This document shows, one piece after another, positions 59,509 to 64,000 of a stretch of 64,000 bases of DNA. The stretch comes from Palsa-892 sp035556215 (GTDB lineage: Bacteria; Pseudomonadota; Alphaproteobacteria; Rhizobiales; Xanthobacteraceae). Below the pieces are notes generated by a model. That model was not told where the DNA came from, did no database searches, and saw only the letters and a program-made list of their open reading frames with translations. Position 1 is the stretch's first letter, and the number at the start of each line of letters is the position of its first letter. The DNA is taken from contig DATMFI010000039.1 of assembly GCA_035556215.1 (NCBI GenBank), positions 23,057 through 87,056 of the forward strand, written 5' to 3'. The translations under genes were made by a program, and so were the position numbers.

Positions 59509-59919
59509 GGGCTTTCTCCTTGGGAGCAGAACGAGGCGATCAGTTCCTTGGTTCCGACTGACCGCATCATACCTCTCCTGCGACAACCTCTGCTAGGTTG
59601 AGAAAAATCGAATTTACTTATCTACCTATAGACTGAACCGAGGGGTCCCCTCCCGATTCAGAACGCGATCGCGCGGGCGGCCGGGCGTGGAATGCCAAGG
59701 CCGCGTGAATATAGCCGCGTCCTATCTTGGAATTTGCAGGAAAGATTTACCGGCGAACGATGTCCGCTGCATGATTTCCATGGGGGACGCTTCGCATTCA
59801 CCGAAAGTGTGTTTGCACTGTCTTGAGGCGAGCAGCTGCCCGCGAAGAAAGAAAACGGACTCAAAAGAACGGCAGCGCCAAAAAATTGCTGTTCGAGATC
59901 CAACGGAGAGGAAATAAAG
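59509..59919. promoter_or_regulatory. Divergent promoter region of msmA and the MFS carrier
   Basis: This 411-base gap without a credible gene must hold two divergent promoters. Seen in it: an inverted repeat CAACCT-N5-AGGTTG (59584-59589 and 59595-59600), 76 bases before the msmA ATG; a near-continuous palindrome GAGGGG-T-CCCCTC (59640-59652); and an A+T-rich segment between them (59601-59630). Strong ribosome binding sites lie next to both genes (AAGGAGA, and GGAGAGGAA for the carrier). A frame of 76 codons at 59687-59917 is not convincing. No exact T-N11-A copy of the TAGAT dyad found near lysR was seen. Confidence 0.6.
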
Positions 59920-61221
59920 ATGACCGATACAACGCTCAAAGCGGGTGGGGTTTCATCAACGTCTAAAGCCGCACCGCCGCACGCCGAAATCCACATCCCG
60001 TTCAAGGAAGCGTTTCTCGTCGCGCTTGCCGCGGGCCTGGGTTACGGCTTCGACGCTTACGCAGTGAACATCTTTGGCATGTTGGCGCCGACTATCGCCC
60101 ATGACCTTGACATCTCGATGAAGACGATCGGCCTCATCGGCTCGATCTTCTTGGTCGGCTACACCATCGGCACCGTCGGATTCGGATTTCTCGCCGACCG
60201 AATCGGCCGCCGCGACGCTCTCGGCTGGTCGATCATTCTCTACGGCCTCACCACCGCACTCGGTGGCATTTCGACCAACCTCTACATCTTCACCTTCCTG
60301 CGCTTCTTGACCGGTATCGGCGGCGCGGGCGAACTCGCGGTCGGTGCGCCTTACACCGCCGAGATGTGGCCAAAGAAGGTGCGCGCTCTCGGCACCGGCG
60401 GCATCATGTTCTCGCTCTACTCCGCCGGCTACATCCTGGCTGCGGCGTGCGCGCTCTACATCGTGCCGCGTTGGGGCTGGCAGTGGTCGTTTGGCTTCGC
60501 AATCGTTCCGGCGATCGGCGTCTTCATGCTTCGCCAGATGGTGCAAGAATCGGCTCGCTACAAACATGCGGCGGCCGAGGTCGAGCACTTCATCAAGGTC
60601 GAAGGCAAGGCGCGTCCGCGGGTCAGCATCTTCTCGATCCCGGGTGCCTGGCGCCGCATCACCGTTGGCTGGCTGCTCTATATCGCCAATGCCTGCGGCT
60701 ATTGGGGCATCACCGTCTTCCTCACCACCTTCATGGTGAAGAAGTTCAACGTGACGCCGACCGACGCCATCTTCTACGCGATGATGTTCTACGTCGTGCA
60801 GTTCGTCCTCGCCTATGTCGGCACGGGCCTCTCCGATCTTATCGGCCGGCGCCCTGCGGGCATCCTTGGTGCACTCATCATGATCGGCTGCACCATCGTT
60901 TCTTCCCGCACCGAGGATTTCCATACCTTCCTCGCGTTCGGTGCCATCATGATCGGCATGCTGGGCTGGCTGTGGGGTGTCGGCGACACCTATCTCAGCG
61001 AGTTCTTCCGCACGAGCCTGCGCGCAACGGGATTCGGCATCATGGTCGGTGGCGGCCGTGTTGCTTCGATCTTCGCGCCGTATCTCGTCGGCTGGGGCAT
61101 CGCGGAATACGGCGTCACGGGGCCGTTCCTCGCGACCGCCGGCCTGTGGATCCTGACCATCATCGGTTATCTGATGGGACCGGAAACCGCCGGCAAGGAA
61201 CTCGAAGAAGTTCAACTCTAA
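59920..61221 (+). CDS. MFS transporter, candidate sulfonate/organic acid:H+ symporter
   Basis: A 433-residue MFS carrier with 12 helices. Helix 1 has GLGYGFDAYAVNIFGMLAPT with the Asp typical of acid:H+ symporters; the loop 2-3 signature is FLADRIGRRDAL and its repeat in the second half is GLSDLIGRRPAG. The first ~25 residues are a Ser/Ala-rich cytoplasmic tail. It is divergent from msmA across a shared promoter region. Known methanesulfonate degraders use the ABC importer MsmEFGH; none is seen here, so this carrier may do uptake. A perfect hairpin follows the stop, and folD comes next. Confidence 0.85.
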   Translation: MTDTTLKAGGVSSTSKAAPPHAEIHIPFKEAFLVALAAGLGYGFDAYAVNIFGMLAPTIAHDLDISMKTIGLIGSIFLVGYTIGTVGFGFLADRIGRRDALGWSIILYGLTTALGGISTNLYIFTFLRFLTGIGGAGELAVGAPYTAEMWPKKVRALGTGGIMFSLYSAGYILAAACALYIVPRWGWQWSFGFAIVPAIGVFMLRQMVQESARYKHAAAEVEHFIKVEGKARPRVSIFSIPGAWRRITVGWLLYIANACGYWGITVFLTTFMVKKFNVTPTDAIFYAMMFYVVQFVLAYVGTGLSDLIGRRPAGILGALIMIGCTIVSSRTEDFHTFLAFGAIMIGMLGWLWGVGDTYLSEFFRTSLRATGFGIMVGGGRVASIFAPYLVGWGIAEYGVTGPFLATAGLWILTIIGYLMGPETAGKELEEVQL

Positions 61222-61229
61222 ACAAAAAA

Positions 61230-61256
61230 GCGGGCGGCCTTTCGAAGGCCGCCCGC
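61230..61256 (+). terminator. Hairpin after the MFS carrier gene
   Basis: Perfect 12-base arms GCGGGCGGCCTT (61230-61241) and AAGGCCGCCCGC (61245-61256) with loop TCG, starting 9 bases after the carrier stop. It is followed by TCATTCATT and preceded by six A's. A likely terminator, perhaps leaky, since folD begins 37 bases later in the same direction. Confidence 0.75.
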
Positions 61257-61292
61257 TCATTCATTCTGAATATGCAATCACTCGAAAACATC

Positions 61293-62198
61293 ATGACAGC
61301 CAAAATCATCGACGGAAATGCGGTAGCCGCTAGTATCCGCGCCGAATGCCGCGAGCGTGTGGCACGCATCACCGCAATGGGCGGCACGCCTCCCGGCCTT
61401 GCCGTTATCGTGGTCGGCTCGAATCCCGCTTCTCAGGTTTATGTGCGCAACAAAATTCGTGCCTGCGAAGATGTCGGCATCAAGTCATTCCGCTACGACT
61501 TCCCGGAAACGATCGATCAGCAAACGGTGATCGACGAAATCGAAGAGTTGAATGCCGACCCGAATATTCACGGCATTCTCGTGCAGCTTCCGCTGCCCCC
61601 GTCGTTTGACATTTCGCGCATCCTCCGCACCATCTCGGCGGACAAGGATGTCGACGGTTTTCATCTTTACAATGTCGGCGGCCTGGTCGTCGGCGACACC
61701 GTGTTCCCGCCTTGCACGCCTTACGGCGTCCTCAAGCTGCTCGAACACGAAAAGATTCCGCTCGAAGGCAAGAACGTCGTTGTTGTCGGCGCCTCCAATA
61801 TCGTCGGCAAGCCGATGGCGCTGATGCTGATGCATCACGAAGCCACAGTCAGCATTTGCCACGCCAAAACCAAGGATCTCGCGCAGTTCACGATCCTCGC
61901 GGACATCCTGGTCGTCGCGGCCGGCAAGCCCAATCTCATCCTTCCGGAAATGGTTCGCACGGGAGCTGTCGTGATCGATGTCGGCATCAACCGGCTGCCG
62001 GATGGCCGGCTCGTCGGCGACGTCGATTTTGACGGCGTTTCGCGCAAGGCATCCTACATTACGCCGGTGCCCGGCGGCGTCGGGCCGATGACCGTCTCGA
62101 TGCTGCTCGTGAACACCGTGGCCTCCTGCGAGCGTTGGCATCGTCACGAACTGCTCGACATCGCGGCTCAGTCACCGAAGCTCGCTGCCGTTCGCTAA
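61293..62198 (+). CDS. folD: Methylenetetrahydrofolate dehydrogenase / methenyltetrahydrofolate cyclohydrolase
   Basis: FolD oxidises 5,10-methylene-THF to methenyl-THF with NADP and hydrolyses it to 10-formyl-THF. The 301-residue protein (E. coli 288) has the catalytic Tyr50 and Lys54 in SQVYVRNKIRACEDVGI, HGILVQLPLPPSF, and the Rossmann segment VVGASNIVGKPMALMLM. PGGVGPMTVSMLL closes the fold. The ATG at 61293 is chosen; an in-frame ATG at 61272 adds seven residues, and neither has a good ribosome binding site. The open frame far upstream is a shadow of the carrier gene. Next to a formaldehyde-producing oxygenase it could oxidise the C1 unit; it may also simply be the housekeeping copy. Confidence 0.94.
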   Translation: MTAKIIDGNAVAASIRAECRERVARITAMGGTPPGLAVIVVGSNPASQVYVRNKIRACEDVGIKSFRYDFPETIDQQTVIDEIEELNADPNIHGILVQLPLPPSFDISRILRTISADKDVDGFHLYNVGGLVVGDTVFPPCTPYGVLKLLEHEKIPLEGKNVVVVGASNIVGKPMALMLMHHEATVSICHAKTKDLAQFTILADILVVAAGKPNLILPEMVRTGAVVIDVGINRLPDGRLVGDVDFDGVSRKASYITPVPGGVGPMTVSMLLVNTVASCERWHRHELLDIAAQSPKLAAVR

Positions 62199-62255
62199 AG
62201 CTTTCAGTGAAGCTGTTACGGCTTCGGACGAAAACTCGGCAACCGAAAAACTTTC

Positions 62256-62287
62256 AGTCCTTCACCATTGCATGGTGAAGGACTTTT
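62256..62287. terminator. Bidirectional intrinsic terminator between folD and the GNAT gene
   Basis: Perfect 13-base arms AGTCCTTCACCAT (62256-62268) and ATGGTGAAGGACT (62272-62284) with loop TGC, followed by T's on the plus strand (62284-62287) and by GAAAGTTTTT on the minus strand. It sits midway between the convergent folD and acetyltransferase stops and serves both. Confidence 0.9.
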
Positions 62288-62290
62288 CGT

Positions 62291-62926
62291 TTACGAGCGC
62301 TGGCTTCGAACCACCGGGCTCACCGAATAACCGAGCTTTTCCAACAGCTTGCTGCGCACTGCAGGCCAGTCGTCGTCGATGATCGAAAAGTAGACATTGT
62401 CGCGATTGCGGCCGTCGGCGTAGAGCATGTGCTTCCGGAAAACGCCCTCTTCCGTCGCACCGAGCCGCGCGATCGCCGCACGCGACTTCAGATTCTCGAC
62501 GTCTGCTTTTAGTTCGACGCGGCGGCAGCCAAGCACCTCGAAGGCGTACCAGAGCTGCAGATACTTGGCTTCGGTGTTGATATAAGAGCGTTGATGCGCG
62601 CTGCCGATCCAGGTCACGCCGATTTCGAGCCGGCGATGTTCGCGCACGATATGATGATAGCGGGTCGAACCGACGGCTTTACCCGAGCCGAGATCCACAG
62701 TGGCGAACACCACCGCAGTGCCCTCTGCAACCGCGCGCTCGGCAGAGTCGATGAAATCCTTCATCGAGCCCGGCAGGTGATGGGCTGTCGGCAGCCACCG
62801 CCAGATCGCCGCGTCCGCGCCGGCGGCCGCGAGATCGTCGTGATGGCGATATTCCAAGGGCTCGAGCGCCACGCGGCTTCCTTCGAGGGCAACCCGCGCA
62901 AGCCAGTCAGGCGGAACAACTTTCAT
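62291..62926 (-). CDS. GNAT-family N-acetyltransferase
   Basis: A 211-residue acetyltransferase of the RimJ/RimL-like (Acetyltransf_3) group that moves an acetyl group from acetyl-CoA to an amine. The start VALEPLEYRHHDDLAAAGAD is typical. AVGSTRYHHIVREHRRLEIG and the CoA-side segment WIGSAHQRSYINTEAKYLQL, with NLKSRAAIARLGATEEGVFR, complete the fold. Substrate unknown. It is preceded by a small hypothetical gene on the same strand, 36 bases upstream, and ends at a shared terminator. Confidence 0.88.
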   Translation of the reverse strand: MKVVPPDWLARVALEGSRVALEPLEYRHHDDLAAAGADAAIWRWLPTAHHLPGSMKDFIDSAERAVAEGTAVVFATVDLGSGKAVGSTRYHHIVREHRRLEIGVTWIGSAHQRSYINTEAKYLQLWYAFEVLGCRRVELKADVENLKSRAAIARLGATEEGVFRKHMLYADGRNRDNVYFSIIDDDWPAVRSKLLEKLGYSVSPVVRSQRS

Positions 62927-62962
62927 GCGAGACGCTTACGCCTCGTCAATGACAGGTTGCCG

Positions 62963-63166
62963 CTAATACAGATTTTCCGAGTGCTGGGCATCGGCAACCT
63001 CCTCGAGAAAGACAATCACTCTTTGCCGGAGATCGTTACACCGGATGCGGAAGAATGCCTGACTGAGGCGGTTGATGTCGATCATATCGTTATGCGAATG
63101 CCGGGGAGCTTCCGGCTTCTCATTGATCGCCTTGCCGCCTAAAATTACTTTCGGAACGAAAGACAT
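62963..63166 (-). CDS. Small hypothetical protein (67 residues)
   Basis: A 67-residue frame beginning MSFVPKVILGGKAINEKPEA, with no membrane helix or recognised motif. A purine-rich GGCGGAGACG lies about six bases before the ATG. It is on the same strand as the acetyltransferase gene and 36 bases upstream of it. The case for a real gene rests on the ribosome binding site and the fit into the gap. Confidence 0.45.
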   Translation of the reverse strand: MSFVPKVILGGKAINEKPEAPRHSHNDMIDINRLSQAFFRIRCNDLRQRVIVFLEEVADAQHSENLY

Positions 63167-63272
63167 GATTGCGTCTCCGCCAAAAGCGTATGCGGATCAA
63201 AAAGCCTTGTATATTGGCTGATACCTATGAATGAATATACACGGGCAATGCCAACAACGGACGGGGGCGAAA

Positions 63273-63641
63273 TTGGACTTTGCGGCCTGGGATAAAATTC
63301 AGATGTTCGCCTTCTGGGCCTGCATCACGAGTTGTTCTGCTTTCTTTATGCAGCGGCTACATTATCAGAGTCCCGACCTGCCGGAGCGCTGGCCGCGGAT
63401 GCTTGCATCGATCGCGCGGGTTACGATCTTGTGCCTCTATGTGAGCTGCATCTACATCGGCTACAAGCTGGGCTGGCTGCCGGGCGCGACCTGCGCCGCC
63501 CTCGTCTTCATTGTGCCGGTTCTCGTCACCGCGGGCCAAATGGCCTTTGTTCGCGTCTCCGCCGCGACCCTCACGATCGCCAGCGCGCCGATCTGCTTCA
63601 TCTCGTTTGCGCTGGCGCTCCTGAGCCTAAGCAAGCTCTAG
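63273..63641 (+). CDS. Hypothetical membrane protein with four predicted helices
   Basis: About 122 residues with four hydrophobic segments: near MFAFWACITSCSAFFM, VTILCLYVSCIYIGYKLGW, CAALVFIVPVLVTAGQMAFV and ISFALALLSLS. No family is recognised. The start is uncertain: a TTG at 63273 has GGGGGCG before it; ATG at 63231 would add 14 polar residues and ATG at 63303 would shorten it by 10. The gene is divergent from the 67-residue gene and convergent with the partial gene at the window end. Confidence 0.65.
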   Translation: MDFAAWDKIQMFAFWACITSCSAFFMQRLHYQSPDLPERWPRMLASIARVTILCLYVSCIYIGYKLGWLPGATCAALVFIVPVLVTAGQMAFVRVSAATLTIASAPICFISFALALLSLSKL

Positions 63642-63667
63642 CATCCTTGAATCTCCCGGCGAACGAA

Positions 63668-63699
63668 AAGGGGCGCAGGCTGGCCGGCCTGCGCCCCTT
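63668..63699 (-). terminator. Intrinsic terminator at the end of the right-hand partial gene
   Basis: Perfect 13-base arms AAGGGGCGCAGGC (63668-63680) and GCCTGCGCCCCTT (63687-63699) with a 6-base loop. On the minus strand it is followed by TTTTCGTTC, 20 bases after the stop of the partial gene; it can also receive the convergent membrane-protein transcript. Confidence 0.85.
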
Positions 63700-63719
63700 C
63701 CGCATTGTCCATCGATTCG

Positions 63720-64000
63720 TCAGCTTGCGATCGCGCCGGTCTTCTTGGCTGTCCATGTCGCGATGAAATCCATCAACGCCGGCGACAGGCAATCATAGGG
63801 TTCGAGCCCGGCGGATTTGAGCTGGTTCCTGATCGCTCCCATGCGCTCCGGCGCGACTCCCGCCTCGATGATCGACGATACGAAGGCGGCGAAGCCCGGC
63901 GGCGCCCAGCCCGGCTTGTCGAACAGCTCGGGATGTATGAAATCGAGCCCTTTGAACGGGTGATCCTTCTCGATGGTGCCGTACATATGCGTGCCGCATT
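63720..64000 (-). CDS. 3' part of an unrecognised gene
   Basis: The last ~93 residues of a protein whose start lies beyond the window or at the internal ATG at 63986; the frame stays open to the window edge (C-G-T-H before MYGTIEKDHPFKGLD). It is soluble-looking, with PELFDKPGWAPPGFAAFVSS and a helical tail ending FIATWTAKKTGAIAS. No family is recognised. The terminator at 63668-63699 confirms that a transcript ends here. Confidence 0.6.
   Translation of the reverse strand, partial: CGTHMYGTIEKDHPFKGLDFIHPELFDKPGWAPPGFAAFVSSIIEAGVAPERMGAIRNQLKSAGLEPYDCLSPALMDFIATWTAKKTGAIAS

Noticed and set aside
59687..59917. 76-codon cysteine-containing frame between msmA and the MFS gene
   Set aside because: No ribosome binding site, no domain, and it runs through the promoter region right up to the carrier's ribosome binding site.
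59956..61260. 434-codon frame on the minus strand across the MFS carrier
   Set aside because: Asp/Arg/His-rich shadow without ribosome binding site; the plus-strand carrier has twelve helices and MFS signatures.
60366..61292. Long in-frame extension upstream of folD, which would make a 610-residue protein
   Set aside because: It is an alternative frame of the MFS carrier and crosses the terminator hairpin; FolD homology begins only at about 61293.
1..64000. tRNA or rRNA genes, CRISPR arrays, insertion sequences, integrase or attachment sites
   Set aside because: None was recognised on reading both strands; no transposase- or integrase-like protein and no regularly spaced repeats were seen. 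A covariance-model search would be needed to exclude small RNAs.

Overview
The window looks like a chromosomal segment of an alphaproteobacterium of the Hyphomicrobiales (Rhizobiales). The grounds are roughly 60% G+C, an REP-like palindrome of the type common in that order, a Tim44/TimA adaptor gene, a TrmO/CysG pair, many transporters and typical gene styles. No rRNA, tRNA, CRISPR array, insertion sequence or phage gene was seen. Almost every base is coding, with tight operons and many convergent gene ends.

Layout. (a) 1-8.1 kb: end of a fumarylacetoacetate-hydrolase-fold gene, an FkbM methyltransferase, thiD, a stand-alone Lrp-type RAM domain, a DMT exporter and an RND efflux pair. (b) 8.1-27.5 kb: an envelope block. 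It holds murJ, a nucleotide-sugar aminotransferase/oxidoreductase pair, a glycosyltransferase, a transaldolase, a complete ADP-heptose and inner-core set (waaC, waaF, gmhB, gmhA, hldD, hldE), galE, ugd, an RmlD-like protein without its catalytic residues, galU, an MsbA-like ABC exporter and manC. (c) 27.5-33.1 kb: FMN reductase, glutathione transferase, cysG, trmO, three very small proteins and a Na+/H+ antiporter-type carrier. (d) 33.3-37.5 kb: an ABC importer preceded by a textbook PhoB box, so probably a phosphonate or phosphate-ester importer. (e) 37.5-40 kb: an OFA-family (oxalate/formate type) carrier with a 40-residue membrane partner and its own terminator, then TimA. (f) 40-49.3 kb: LysR regulator, amidase, M20 amidohydrolase, a five-gene branched-chain-type ABC importer and a nitrilase, which together look like an amide/nitrile or carbamoyl-compound uptake and breakdown unit. 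(g) 49.3-62.2 kb: a C1-sulfonate region, described below. (h) 62.2-64 kb: a GNAT acetyltransferase, two small hypothetical genes and the 3' end of another gene.

The most interesting part is region (g). Four genes at 56.2-59.5 kb match methanesulfonate monooxygenase MsmABCD in order, size and motif; the large subunit carries a Rieske site with 26 residues between the two ligand pairs (C-x-H-x26-C-x2-H), the hallmark of MsmA. Methanesulfonate oxidation gives formaldehyde and sulfite. Around the oxygenase lie genes that could deal with both products. For sulfite there is a TauE/SafE exporter and a SoxC-type molybdenum sulfite dehydrogenase with a monohaem cytochrome c. For the C1 unit there are a GcvT-like folate protein, a divergent PanB-like hydroxymethyltransferase and FolD. 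An MFS carrier divergent from msmA is the likely uptake system, in place of the MsmEFGH ABC importer of known degraders. A LysR gene with symmetrical T-N11-A boxes lies between the two operons. The GcvT-like/PanB-like pair coupled to a sulfite exporter is the candidate undescribed module: a folate-linked route for the C1 unit. This functional reading is inference from family and context.
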